The notes under the pieces: generated by a model | Database searches by the model: none | Seen by the model: only the letters and a program-made list of their open reading frames with translations | Told to the model about the DNA's origin: nothing | Position numbers and translations under genes: made by a program | Assembly (NCBI RefSeq): GCF_026262505.1 | Contig: NC_067207.1 | Location: forward strand, 25,264,082 to 25,328,081 | Direction: 5' to 3' | Origin: Trichomonas vaginalis G3 | Taxonomy: Eukaryota > Parabasalia > Trichomonadida > Trichomonadidae | Length of the DNA: 64,000 bases | In this document: piece by piece, positions 33,021 to 44,261 of the stretch | Layout: every line of letters starts with the position of its first letter | Position numbering within the stretch: the stretch's first letter is position 1

Positions 33021-34749
33021 AGTCTGTATCAACTAACTCAATTAGTCAAGCATAATGATTATTCTTCGGATTCATTAAATCAACTTTATCAATGCATAAG
33101 TACAATGACAGAAAGATCAATCGGATGCTTGAATTGGGATAAATTTTTCAAAAAAATCAGAGTGACTGATGAAGTTCTTTTACATTTTTTAGCATCCGTT
33201 TTAAACATTGAAAAGATATCAGAATGTTTCAAGGATTCTATTTTTTATCATAATATTAATCTTGAAAAATTCAGTAATTTAACTGAAACAGAACAACAAA
33301 CAATTTTAAATTCCTACAAAGCGGATAAATTTACATATTACATAATGTGCTCACAAATTGTAAAATCAAACTGGAACAATTTATCCCAAACTTTAGTTAA
33401 TATTGCAAATCAATATTTGCCATTTTCAGATGAAGAAAAGCAAATATATATATTTACTGAAATAACTGGCAATTATCAAAATTTTGAAATTTCAGCTGCA
33501 AACTTGTTACTTTTTTATGAAAACAATGAAGAAAAATTAAGCAACTGTTTTAATTTAACATTGTTCCAGCAAATTTATTCCAAAAATGGAATCGAGCAAA
33601 TGATATTTTTTGCTGCAAATACAATTTGTTGCAATAACACTTCTATCAATTTTTACAATCTCCTTGAAATTGAAGAAATGAATCCATTTGATTTTTTTTA
33701 TTTCTCAATTCAATATAAAGAGATATTAAATTGCGATGATTTTCCAAAAGTTACAGAAGTAATCACAGGTTTAATCTCAGCTTCAAATATTAATGCTATT
33801 ATGCGAATTTGCCAAAAAATTTTGGATAAAATTACATTTTATAAATGTAATTATTGCCATATTACCTCAATATGGAATTTTATTACAAATGCAGCAATAA
33901 TTCTTCCTGATGAAGATTTATTAATCAAATTATTAAAATTCATAGAAAAAACAGAAAAAGCAACAGATGGATTATTCAAACCGGAGAATGATTTGGGTTT
34001 CTATGAATATTTAAATTCGATTTTCTCAGATATTACATCTGCGAGAAATAAGCAATTTCTCTTGGAATTTCTAAATACCCATGAAGATGACTTCACTTAT
34101 GATCAAACATTGTGAGGTCATTTTTGATCAACAAATTAATTGAAATTCCGATCAAAAAAAATTCACAAATTGGATCAAAAAAATCGAATCTCAAGTTAAA
34201 AATAAAAAATTTCTACATTTTTATCAAATTTAGATTTTTTTTCAAATCATGCGAATTGATTGGATAATTGCATATTTTATCCCATGCATCTAGAAGTATG
34301 TGTAATATTTTTGCTTTCATCAAGAAATTGTCGAATTTGATCTTAATTTTTTTGAAAAATATACTTTTAGAAAAAGAAATAGTGATTGAATAGCTGCCCA
34401 TGCTGTAAAAGGGTTATTTTTACAAGTAAAAAAATTGTTATTTTTCGAGCAAGTCGAGGCTTTTTTACCATCTTATTTTTGAAAAATTTACGAAAAATTA
34501 TATCTGAAAAAACGCTTCATTTTGATATCTTACAATGATAAAATACCAATGTTGCTGGGATATAATAACTACACCTGGACATCTACTACATTAATGCGTA
34601 TGACAGTAAAGTTGATTTCAAAAGTATAGCCTGGAAAGATTACAATAAATCAACGATAATTCAAAAAAATTTCTTATAAGTTAACATAATAAAAATTTAA
34701 TTTTTATATTGCTTGTATTATACTTAAGTATATAATATATTTAAATCTT

Positions 34750-34887
34750 AGAATGAAAATTCGGGACGCCCTAGCTATTCAATTTTCCCTTAGGACGCCC
34801 ATAAACCTCTCAAAAATGTGATGTAAATATCACAATTTTGAGAAATTTACACTAGGACGCCTTAGGACGCCAACCCCCTTTTTTACC
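34750..34887. repeat. right terminal inverted repeat of the MULE
   Basis: It is complementary to 27,551-27,690. It contains GGACGCC four times and ends ...CCAACCCCCTTTTTTACC before the 9-bp duplication at 34,888-34,896. Confidence 0.8.
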
Positions 34888-34896
34888 TTTTTACGG

Positions 34897-35982
34897 TTAT
34901 TCGATCCCCGACGATAGGTGTCTTGGAAGATTTGCCTGGTGTCATCATAGTGTCTTTAAATCAAAAATTTTATTTTGGAGTTAGTTTTATTGATTTTTCA
35001 ATAAAAAACATTTCTAAAACAAGAAAATAAAACGATAAAATATTTATATTTTATATAAGGATCTTATATATTTAAAATAAATATCATTTTATTTTTTTCA
35101 TTGGTGTCTGTCAAACCATAATACACTATTCAAAAATTCAATATGTCTTGCGGTTTCAAAAGACACCTTCAAATTGAACAATAGCACAGACACTATTGAA
35201 TTTTACCCATTTTATTTAGTTTTTACCCTTTTTATTTTTAAGAATTAATGACTGAAACAGCCGTTTTGCTATGACCTCAATCACTTTTATTTATTATTTT
35301 AAATATTATTTAATTTTATTATTTGAATAGGCCAACTTATATTTGAGAAGCTCAATTTGAGACCACTTAATACATTGAAATATCATAAATATTGAAATAT
35401 TAAAAAGTGTATTTCAAAATATTGAAATTATCAAAATTTATAATACTGAAATTGAGACAAATTAATAAATTCAATGTGTTTTTTTTGAAATAACTCTCAA
35501 ATATTATTTTTTTGTTTATTTAATGATGAATAAATATGATTGCTTTAGTCAATCATAAAAACTGATTTAAGTTTAAAATAATGAAAGGATAATTTGATCA
35601 TTTTTTAAAATACAATTATTTTTGATGATTTGCAAGAATCTTTGAAAAGAATATAATATAGGTTCTATTTTTGTAAAATTTATCCAAATCATGTATTACA
35701 TAAATTACGATTAAAACGATGAAAGAACCAAAAAGTGTGTTTTGTGTTTTGTTGTTGCGTGTTGGATGCGGGATCCTGTTATTTCCGAAATCGACAAAAA
35801 ATTTGGAAATTTAATTTCCGAAATCGAAATTATATTAATGTTTTTAATATTCTTATATCAAAAGGATTAAAGTTCATTAAGAGAAAAACAATTCTTCTTC
35901 TTCAATCTATTGGCGCATTTATTTCTACACGCCAATAAGGAAGGGAAAATTATAAGACACCATGGTGTCTTCAAAACGCTAA
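34897..35982. other. host intergenic DNA between MULE and Maverick copy B
   Basis: It is AT-rich with no supportable gene. A perfect 18-bp palindrome, AAGACACCATGGTGTCTT, lies at 35,954-35,971. It is the left flank of the Maverick insertion site and in the pre-insertion locus would have adjoined the 3' side of surface gene 1. Confidence 0.6.
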
Positions 35983-36002
35983 TTTTTGAAAAAAAAAAAA
36001 AA

Positions 36003-37278
36003 GGTAGTGGGGCTTCCAGGCACTTCGTGCCTTCTAGCCCTGAAGATGTTTAGTATAAATGAAGTTCTTATATACGGGTCTTCCAGGAGCTTTTCACAAA
36101 TTATATATGTTTTCATGGTTTGTCAAGACTTCTTCGTAATGAGTGTAAAGGACCCAAAAATAATGTTTAGGGTAGAAGGTTAGATCTAACCTCTTTTCTA
36201 ACCTCTTTTCTACCCTCTTGAATTTTCAAGACTTCTTCGTAAATGTTTTGTCAAGACTTCTTCGTAATGAGTGTAAAGGACCCAAAAATATAATTTAGGG
36301 TAGAAGGTTAGATCTAACCTGTTTTCTAACCTCATTTCTACCCTCTTGAATTTGTCAAGACTTCTTCGTACATGTTTTGTCAAGACTTCTTCGTAATGAG
36401 TGTAAAGGACCCAAAAATATAATTTAGGTGAAGAGGTGAGATCTCACCTGTTTTCTCACCTCTTGAATTTGTCAAGACTTCTTCGTAAATGTTTTGTCAC
36501 TTTTCTGTCACTTTTCGGGTAAAAACATTTTTATTATTATATATAAATGAATTTTACAAAACCACCGTTACCGTTCTTTGGAAATAAGAGTAAATGTAAA
36601 GATATTATATTGAGAGAACTTAAGAAACTACCGAATGGTCTAACATTTGTAGATTTGTTCGGTGGAAGTTTCTATATATCCCATTTGTGCCATATAATAT
36701 TCCCAGACTCAAAGATTATATGCAATGACTTCGACAACTATATGGACCGTCTCAAACATATACCAGACACAAACAATATATTGAAAGAGTTAAAAGAAAA
36801 GATACCTATAGGTAAGATGGAACGTATACCATTAGATAACAAAAATATTGTGAGAGAGGTTTTGAAAAAAGCAGAATATATAGACTGGGATAGTATATCT
36901 GCTAGACTATTATATAGTGGTTCTATAAGAGTTCATGACATTGAAACACTTATGTCAAAAGTTTTATATCTTAACTATACAAATGTTTTCAAAGAGGACA
37001 TAGAAAAATATATTGAGGGTATAGAGTTTGTGAGATGTCATTGGACAGAGTTGTATGAAAAATAAAGTTTAGGTGAAGAGGTGAGATCTCACCTGTTTTC
37101 TCACCTCTTTTCTCACCTCTTGAATTTTCAAGACTTCTTCGTAAATGTTTTGTCAAGACTTCTTCGTAATGAGTGTAAAGGACCCAAAAATATAAAGACA
37201 AGGAAAATGTTTTCTTTATAGTGGACCCACCGTTCTATAACACATGGGATTTTCAATACCAAGTAGACTGGACTTTGA
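36003..37278. repeat. left terminal inverted repeat of Maverick copy B
   Basis: It mirrors 59,908-60,938. It holds four GATC-centred palindromes (GATC at 36,183, 36,311, 36,440 and 37,085), inverted copies of the AAGACTTCTTCGTAAATG repeat, and part of a methyltransferase gene. It is longer than the right repeat because it holds an additional palindrome block at about 37,067-37,196 and one extra unit near the terminus. Confidence 0.85.
36547..37278 (+). pseudogene. second, partial Dam-like methyltransferase in the left terminal repeat
   Basis: It begins MNFTKPPLPFFGNKS with DLFGG, like the whole gene at the right end (59,693-60,511). It is incomplete because it lies only partly within the inverted repeat, and a block of the GATC palindrome family sits inside it. 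It is therefore a by-product of the long terminal repeats and unlikely to be active. Confidence 0.8.
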
Positions 37279-37337
37279 GCTGAACAAAAAGTGTCATATA
37301 AACATCTGTCAAAAACCGCTTTTTAACTTCACTTAAA

Positions 37338-37889
37338 ATGCCACGTAAGCTACGTAAGAATATACGTAAGAGGAAGAGAGCATTGAAACATCCAATAGTA
37401 AAACTGACACCACAACAACAGTTGCAACAACAAATGATGAATGACCCCACTATGTTGCAACAAATGTCAAGCAACCCTATGCTTTTAAACCGAGTTATTG
37501 GTGCACAGAGTGGAGGTTTAAGAGCGGCACTTTTAGCGAAAATGGCAGGCTATGGTGGAGCTGCAGACGGAACAGCTTATAACCCTCAAAGTCAAATGAA
37601 TTTGAGTTCACTCAAAAATCAAATAACAGATGTCAAAAAGTCAAACATAGACATACAGAAACAAATAAGTGAAAACGAAAAGAAACTAGAATATGACAGA
37701 CACACAAAGAAACTAAATGAGTTAAACGTAGAGAAAAAGAAGAAAGAAGAACAACTGAAAGAACTAAGTACAGAGGAATATGCGAAAAAAGTGTCAGAAA
37801 AAGCAGCAGAAGTAGCAAAAATGGAACAAGATGTTATAAATTTGAAAAACCATACTACTCAATATAAAGTACTGAAAGATGAAGAATAA
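37338..37889 (+). CDS. basic N-terminus plus coiled-coil Maverick protein, 183 residues
   Basis: It starts MPRKLRKNIRKRKRALKHP, a strongly basic patch of the kind found in viral DNA-condensing core proteins. A Gln/Met-rich and Gly/Ala-rich middle follows, then a long charged coiled coil from about residue 95 to the end (KKKEEQLKEL, AAEVAKMEQD). No family is recognised. CACTTAAAATG at the start resembles a host initiator (TCACTT). It is the first gene after the left repeat and lies 23 bases before the next gene. Confidence 0.6.
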   Translation: MPRKLRKNIRKRKRALKHPIVKLTPQQQLQQQMMNDPTMLQQMSSNPMLLNRVIGAQSGGLRAALLAKMAGYGGAADGTAYNPQSQMNLSSLKNQITDVKKSNIDIQKQISENEKKLEYDRHTKKLNELNVEKKKKEEQLKELSTEEYAKKVSEKAAEVAKMEQDVINLKNHTTQYKVLKDEE

Positions 37890-37912
37890 AACAAAAAGCC
37901 CTGAAGACATAT

Positions 37913-40531
37913 ATGGATAGCGATGAGTATAAAAAAGAAGTTGAAGCAAATGTAAAGGCAGAAAAACTTTTACAGTTGCAAAACCAAACCGTACAGTATG
38001 AAAACTTAGCACAAGAAAGTAAAAATAACGACGCAGCCATGCAAAAGGCAATGAAAAGCGCAGAATATATAAAAGCTAACAATGACTGGTTAGATGCCCA
38101 AGCCAACGCTAAAGCAGCCCAACTTATAGGGTCAATAAGGACAAAAATACAAGCGGATGAAGACAGTTCAAATGAAGCTTTAACGAATGCTGACTTTAAG
38201 AACGCCTTCGAAGCTCTTCATAGTAAGGTGAAACAAGTGAACGATTTCTCATCTGGAAAGAAACTGAAGTCTGAAGGTTTCGACAAAGAGTTAAGAGAAG
38301 TAGCACAAAATATGACGAAAATAACAGATGCAGCAACGAGACAGGCAGTTCAAAGTGCCTATGACGCCGTTAGAGCAACTGTTGTGGAAAGTCAAGAAAA
38401 AGAGTTACAACAGACCAAAACAGACCTAGTAAATGCTTTCTTAAGAACGAAAAGTCAGGTAGGACATTATGCTGCAGATGGAACATATGTGCCAGCTGGT
38501 GGAACTTATATACCACCAAACCCTCCAAGAGAAGCACCTGCACCAGGACTACCTAAAACATTTACATCGTCACATGGACACAGACACAGGCATGCACCAA
38601 AACCAACACAACAACCAACAGTTCAAAACCCTGCACAACAACCACCTCCACAACCAACACAACAACCAACAGTTCAAAATCCAGCACAACAACCAACAGT
38701 TCAAAACCCTGCACAACAACAACCACAAACAGAGCAAGGACATAAAAGAAGTAGAGAACAAGGAAACCAAGAATTCTTAAAAATGCTTAAGGAAAATTAT
38801 GGTTACCTAGATACTCTTGACTTTAGTGACAGATATAAAGAAGCTATTAGAAAGTTCAAGGAAGGAAATACTGACCCGAACCTATTTAGCTTTATGGCTC
38901 AGCACCAAATCGGATATAATCTCAAACCTGGAAAATACAAGCTCGCTAAGGGATATGATTTAATAGCATATCATCCAAATGACATGAATGAATATACTCC
39001 GAGATATTTGGTGTCAGAGATAAATGATAATTCAACTATCTTCATGAAACGCGTAAAAAATAGAGACGGAACGAAAGAAGAAAGGGTTATGAATGCGGAT
39101 GACTTAAATAGGGAACTTGTTAAAAACGGTCTCGGAATATATGAAATGCCACCAGATGAGGTACAAGAAACTCAACAGGAAGAAGTTCAGATACAACCAG
39201 ACATGGAAGAAATAGTTCAGCAACAACAGCTAGAAGAGCCAGAAGGAAACGAACAAGTCCCTCCTTTGGAAACTAACTTCACAGAACTAGATGAAGATTT
39301 GGAACAGCCGAAAAATCTTGACCCTCAACAAGTGTATGCGGGGAATATGGAATCTTTCCAAGAGTCTAAGAAAAATTCGGCTGACAGAGTAGAAGAATAT
39401 CGAAAAATGTTTACCGACATACAAAAGACTCCAACATCAGATGAAAATATTCAGCATAGAATGGAAGTACTGAAAGAAAATGTACGCCAATACAACAATC
39501 CTTTTTACTTACGACCATATAACGTTCAATCTTTGGCTGAACTCGGTGAAAATAAAAGGTTAAATTTCACCAAAACATATAGAAATGAAACATTGTTTAA
39601 AGTTCATTCAGAACCTAGCCAATATGGAAACAAACCTACTTTTGTTTCTGCAGACTATGGAACTACAATGAGATGGGGTCATAAAGCTAATCCGGATAGG
39701 TGGTTCATAAACTTACAACCTCAATTCCAAGAAGTTGTAGACGCAATGGAAGTGAATGGTGAACCAGATATAACGGGTATTTTCAGCGCGGCTTTAATGC
39801 CATTGAAAGATATGAAACATGCAGATATTTTGGACCAGTATGAAATGAACATGGCTGATGGAAATATAACACCTGACGTTCTAGAACATTTATCTCAAAG
39901 AACTACACAGAACCATAGAGATGGTATATTTGGTGAAGAGTTTAGAAAGAAAGTTAGGGAGATAGAAGGAAGAGAACCTATTGTACATGACCTTGCAAAC
40001 GAAAGTTTGCAAAATGTCATAAAAACTTACTTTGCAGACAATAAAATGAGAAGGGATGAATATTTAAGAAAACTCAAATGGACAGTACCAAATGAAATGT
40101 TAGTATTGAAAAACATGTTCCTTGACAAAATAAAACCAACTACAGAAATAAATGACGCAAGCCTGAAACGTTGGGTAAAAGCTTTCCCATTCACAAAAGA
40201 TATTATTGGTTACATGGAAAGAAAACCAGAATGGCTACAAAAACATATATTTGGAAACGAGCTTATTCCATATGGACAAGCTATATTTGAAGAGCTTGAA
40301 CCGGAAACTCAGGAAAGAGTCATGCAAACAATACGCGAAGACTCAAATACAAACTATGACAAAATCTTTCAAGGATATAGGTTACCTGAGATGGGCGACC
40401 AGAGCCCAAAGGCAAAAAGGACATGGGAAATTTACAACATACTAGGTGAACATGAGGCAAAGATGCAACAACTTGAAGCAGAGGGCAAGTTACCAAAAGC
40501 GACACCAAAGAAGAAGAGTAGAACAAAGTGA
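37913..40531 (+). CDS. large Maverick protein with coiled coil and Gln/Pro repeats, 872 residues
   Basis: This is a long open frame that looks whole. Residues 1-200 are Ala/Lys/Glu-rich coiled coil. Residues about 200-285 are Pro/Gln-rich with tandem QPTVQNPAQQ units and a His-rich GHRHRHAP patch. The rest is globular and ends in a Lys-rich tail (KKKSRTK). No catalytic motif is visible. Large coiled-coil proteins of unknown role are usual in Mavericks of this species. Position beside the capsid candidates suggests a structural or assembly role, which is inference. Confidence 0.65.
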   Translation: MDSDEYKKEVEANVKAEKLLQLQNQTVQYENLAQESKNNDAAMQKAMKSAEYIKANNDWLDAQANAKAAQLIGSIRTKIQADEDSSNEALTNADFKNAFEALHSKVKQVNDFSSGKKLKSEGFDKELREVAQNMTKITDAATRQAVQSAYDAVRATVVESQEKELQQTKTDLVNAFLRTKSQVGHYAADGTYVPAGGTYIPPNPPREAPAPGLPKTFTSSHGHRHRHAPKPTQQPTVQNPAQQPPPQPTQQPTVQNPAQQPTVQNPAQQQPQTEQGHKRSREQGNQEFLKMLKENYGYLDTLDFSDRYKEAIRKFKEGNTDPNLFSFMAQHQIGYNLKPGKYKLAKGYDLIAYHPNDMNEYTPRYLVSEINDNSTIFMKRVKNRDGTKEERVMNADDLNRELVKNGLGIYEMPPDEVQETQQEEVQIQPDMEEIVQQQQLEEPEGNEQVPPLETNFTELDEDLEQPKNLDPQQVYAGNMESFQESKKNSADRVEEYRKMFTDIQKTPTSDENIQHRMEVLKENVRQYNNPFYLRPYNVQSLAELGENKRLNFTKTYRNETLFKVHSEPSQYGNKPTFVSADYGTTMRWGHKANPDRWFINLQPQFQEVVDAMEVNGEPDITGIFSAALMPLKDMKHADILDQYEMNMADGNITPDVLEHLSQRTTQNHRDGIFGEEFRKKVREIEGREPIVHDLANESLQNVIKTYFADNKMRRDEYLRKLKWTVPNEMLVLKNMFLDKIKPTTEINDASLKRWVKAFPFTKDIIGYMERKPEWLQKHIFGNELIPYGQAIFEELEPETQERVMQTIREDSNTNYDKIFQGYRLPEMGDQSPKAKRTWEIYNILGEHEAKMQQLEAEGKLPKATPKKKSRTK

Positions 40532-40684
40532 AAATAGTGAAGAAGTAACTTCATCTAGTGAAAGTAGTGGCAATGAAGGAAAAAGAAGAGTTAAAAACTC
40601 AGTCAGGAAGAATGTAAAGCTTGGTCCGAGTGGGTTCTATTATGATATATAAATCCAACTATTCTATATTTTTACCCATATGAA

Positions 40685-42345
40685 ATGTACGCCGCTCAGA
40701 ATATAACGCCAACAGTTTTGGATGCCATGAACGGAAATGTTTCCGAATGGTATAACGAATGCGACAATGCCATTAGAAGGTCAGAAATAGTTCCTGGAAC
40801 TTACGAATATACAACTGCTGTTTCTTATGGAAATGTAGGTGAGTTTGGAGAAGGTTCTTCAACAACAGTAGATATTGCATGCGACAGGTTTCATATTATT
40901 TCTATTGACAACTCATTCTTATACGTGGAACAAGACATTGAAATAAAACCTTCTGCCAAGTTGTCTGACAAGAAAGGTTGCAATGGAATTTTCTATGTCG
41001 GATACCAATATGCTCCAGAAGTTTTCATGGGATATAAGATATATTCTAACTCTGACTTAGTTCAAACAGTAACATGGGCAAACTATGAATGGTTCGCTTT
41101 GAGAAACTCAGTACAACCACAAGCTAGAGAACAAACAGACCAGTATGCAACTATGAGAAAATAAGAAGACTTGACCCTAACGTTCCAGAGTTTATGTTAA
41201 CCTTTCTGGACAAACTGCAGCAGCAGTAACCAAAGTAAAACTGAAACTTAGAGTTCCTTTGTCATCTTTCCTCATCTTCAGGTTTTTAAGATAACTTACC
41301 AAACTGGGCAGGAAAAATTTCTATTGAACTTACTCCAAGCAAAAATAATTAGTCATTGCACCAACACAAGACCCATTCACTATTACTGTAGCTGGAACTG
41401 GTGGAGCAAGTTCTGTGACTTTTGCCAAAGACAAAGTTGACTTAGACTTTGGTTTCTCAAACTTCAACACTGAAGTAAACTATTATTTCAATGCTGCTGG
41501 AGATGCTTGGGACCCAGTTAAGTTCACATGCGAAAAGTTTGAATGCAAGAGAATAGAAAGCAGACTTGCCGTTTATATGTTGGATCCAGATATTTCAAAT
41601 GCTTTAGCTGCCAAATATATTGCAGTTCCACTTATGTTCCCTATACACCAAATATCTGTCAAAGACTTTGCAGTGAAGTTGGAAACCAAAGTGCTGACCC
41701 AGGTGCAAGAACAGATATTGCTTTAACAACTGCAATGAAACATGCAGATTACTATGTTTGTACTGTTCAGACGAACTATAAATGACTATTCTTGTTTCTA
41801 CAACCCTGGTATTAAATATCATATAAACATAGATGGCAAATATTATCCAAGAAAGAATATTCTACAGTTGAGATATGAGGTCATACAACTTGACATTAGA
41901 TGCTATGAACTTTAACAACAACTTCACAACAACCATTAACCCTGAAATGCAAAGTTCTATTATGCCATATGTGAAAGTATGGACTCATACAGGAGGTCAA
42001 AAAACTCAATATACAAATGGAGACCGTTCAAAACTTTTGGCTTGGCATTCCATTTGCTGACTCAGAAGACTTTATGGGTGGTATTTCAACTGTTGGTACA
42101 GTTCAAATACAATATACTGTGACAGAGACGGTCCATGAATTGAAAGCAAAGAAGTTTACAAAACCAATAGCAACTTTTCACGGAAGATGCTCTTTTGAAG
42201 ATTCGTTCGATGAAACCTGCTGGGGCTCCTCAGATTGGCATAACGACAGCTTCCATCGAGCAGATTTTGGCAGCAGGTCAGTAAGTTTTCTTGAACTGAC
42301 TTCTCTCCGTCAAATATTGACAGTACGCCAGTTTTGACATAATAT
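40685..42345 (+). pseudogene. candidate major capsid protein (double jelly-roll type), broken
   Basis: The pieces of this region are beta-rich, without charge clusters, and rich in aromatic and Asn residues (YEYTTAVSYGNVGEFGEG, FAKDKVDLDFGFSNFNTEVN), as in large viral capsid proteins. Length over the span and position next to the second capsid candidate fit the Maverick major capsid gene. The fold assignment is inference from style and context, not from a recognised motif. The gene is broken several times. The 3' border is uncertain. Confidence 0.4.
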
Positions 42346-42569
42346 TGTATTATAAACTTTCCTTTAGAAATATCTGTAAGTTTTGAAGTTATATTTTTGT
42401 CTGCTTCAAGAACTTTCACCATTTCAGTTATACCAACTTTCTTTGCTTTATGAAAATATTTTGGTTCAGCAAAGACTGCTATTCTATAACATTTTCCATT
42501 GTTTGTGTAAAGAACTATTCTGTCAATGAACTTGTATTGTTTGTGTGTGTAAACTTTGTTCTGCTTCAA
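42156..42569 (-). pseudogene. minus-strand Maverick frame of unknown function
   Basis: This 137-residue frame, reading against its neighbours, starts MKQNKVYTHKQYKFIDRIVL and has a plausible protein-like composition in its first 90 residues. The remainder overlaps the end of the capsid candidate and may be spurious. The family is not recognised. Confidence 0.3.
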
Positions 42570-42611
42570 TTCGAAGAGATACTCAATACGTCCATCTTTT
42601 TATTAAGTAAA

Positions 42612-43097
42612 ATGTCATTTCCGAAAATAGAAGCGTAAGTGTTTTCAAAAGGTTTAATGGCGGTGGCAGATGTGAAGTTAAATTCACCAACTCAAACAAA
42701 CAGTCAAAGTGTTGTTGTCAATGTCAAAGACAGAGATGTTGAAGTGGGGAAACCATACGAAGACGAAGATGGTATAACAATTGTTCCTGTAAAAAACCAA
42801 CATATCCTGAAGTTAGCAGAGACTTAAGTTCTGTTGCAGATATTCGAAACGATACCAACAACTGAAAGACAAACTTCAAAACTCAGGAGAAAGATTTGTC
42901 AAGCTTTAAGTATAATGTTAAACTTGGTCGAACACAACCCTGTAAAAGTGAACTCATATGTCATTGCACCTCATGAAGTTTTGAAAGAACTATTGAAACT
43001 TTTGACAGAGGCAGACGATATAAACATCAAAGAAATAGAACCCGACATTAGTTGCTGTGGTGTTTCATATAATGTCATTGACAGATATACGTTATGA
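42612..43097 (+). pseudogene. small Maverick gene, broken, unknown function
   Basis: The start MSFPKIEA follows the element's typical T-rich spacer (CTTTTTATTAAGTAAAATG). The downstream part is helical and charged (LKELLKLLTEADDINIKEI). It is broken about twice. No family is recognised. Confidence 0.4.
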
Positions 43098-43196
43098 AAG
43101 GAGGTGAAACGTTGAACTTAAAATATAGTTTCCCAGACGTTATAAAAAATATTTGACGACCACAACATTTCATTAAAATTTATTTGCTAAGTAAAA

Positions 43197-43425
43197 ATGT
43201 CAAAACTTCTTGAAAGATGTTTGAAGAAAAATAATATAGACTTTATTTCATGTAAAGGACTTTACACACTTTTGAACGATATGAAAGACCCTGTTTTGTT
43301 TTTCGTGTAGACAAAGGAAAGTTCTATGTCTTTACAAAATATTTGAACTTCTTAGACAGAGAACTTCAAGAAACGCCATGTGAAAGTTTAGATGAAGTTC
43401 TTCTCCACTTTCAGAAAAACTTTTA
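43197..43425 (+). pseudogene. small Maverick gene, broken, about 75 residues
   Basis: It starts MSKLLERCLKKNNIDFIS and continues to a helical LDEVLLHFQKNF end just before the next gene. It is broken about once. The function is unknown. The spacing to the next ATG is about a dozen bases. Confidence 0.35.
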
Positions 43426-43436
43426 AATATATATAA

Positions 43437-44242
43437 ATGGCAGAAGACATAATGGTTTATACTATTACGACTAAAAACCCTGAGTCATATAATTCTATAA
43501 CAACAAACTTACAAAGTCCTCAAGGACGATATTGTAAACTAACCTTAAACACAATGACGACTAAAGCCTGTTTTTGCTCTTTTGACACCAGAAGATTTTA
43601 TTGTTGTGAATGGTAAAAAATACTCCTTTGAAGATACTTACTCAGATATACCACCAACAGGTTTTGTTGACTTATTTAATACTTTAAGTACGGGTGTAAC
43701 ATGTGCTGCAACTAGAGCAGGTTTCATTATGTTTGGATGTCCGACTGAGTTTACTATAAACGATATGAGCTATAATACAAAACTTATTTCTGGTTTTTAC
43801 TACCAACAGTTTCCTATAACAGGAAAAGGTGTCATACAAGGAATGTCTATTCCATTGACTTTAAGCACACCAATCTTATATATTGTTTCAAACTTAGGTT
43901 CAAAGTGTTTATTCGAATGTCGACAGAAACTATTATGACCAAAAGATACTTATGCGTATAAACAATACTTTCTCTGCTGGTTTGCCTATTGTTCATTCGA
44001 ATGCAGAATTTTCAACCTTAGTGAACTCAAACACTTTGGCAAGTATAACGTTGACATTAGTTGACGCAAACTTTGTTCCTGTAAAACTTTTATGTCCTAT
44101 GTATTTGTCAATGACGGCAGAAAGTTTCGAATTGGAAGATGCAACTGGTGAAAGTATTGTATTACAAGAACAACTTCAACAACAAATAGCTCAAGAACAA
44201 CAAATGCAACAAATGAACAACAAAGTCAAGAATAAAAAATAA
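43437..44242 (+). pseudogene. candidate minor capsid (penton, single jelly-roll type), broken
   Basis: It starts MAEDIMVYTITTKNPESYNS. The beta-rich middle contains FTINDMSYNTKLISGFYYQQ. The C-terminal half holds SITLTLVDANFVPVKLLCPM, a pattern reminiscent of penton-like minor capsid proteins, then a Gln-rich tail. Size (about 260 residues) and place near the major capsid candidate fit. It is broken a few times. The assignment rests on composition and context. Confidence 0.4.
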
Positions 44243-44261
44243 TTTTTTTATTTTTATAAAA

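Larger units (their letters stand above)
30996..34115 (+). pseudogene. helical protein gene inside the MULE, interrupted by an inserted element
   Basis: The gene starts at 30,996 (ATG GCT GAC GAC AGT CTG) and is interrupted after 19 coding bases by the element at 31,015-33,020. It continues in the same frame after the duplicated AGTCTGT and runs to the TGA at 34,113. Counting one copy of the duplication, the coding length is a multiple of three and gives 368 residues. A TCATTT initiator lies 11 bases before the ATG. The protein is predicted mostly helical, Asn/Ile/Phe-rich and without a signal peptide; no family is recognised. It may be a captured host gene or an accessory gene of this MULE family. 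An in-frame ATG inside the inserted element (32,907) also gives a 402-residue frame. Confidence 0.65.
27551..34887. mobile_element. Mutator-like element (MULE), 7,337 bp, with 9-bp target duplication
   Basis: It is flanked by TTTTTACGG at 27,542-27,550 and 34,888-34,896, a perfect 9-bp duplication typical of MULEs. The ends are imperfect inverted repeats of about 130 bases that share GGGTTGGCGTCCTAAGGCGT. It holds a broken MULE transposase (minus strand) and a second gene (plus strand). A smaller element of 2,006 bp is inserted into that second gene. The species is known to carry several TvMULE families; I cannot assign one. Confidence 0.85.

Noticed and set aside
35735-35938. 67-residue frame between the MULE and the Maverick.
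   Set aside because: It has Cys- and Ile-rich composition, no initiator near the ATG and no recognisable features.
34911-35971. Possible MITE with GGTGTCTT ... AAGACACC ends in the host spacer.
   Set aside because: Only eight bases match, they recur several times by chance in this spacer, and no target duplication is visible. The 18-bp palindrome itself is real but unexplained.
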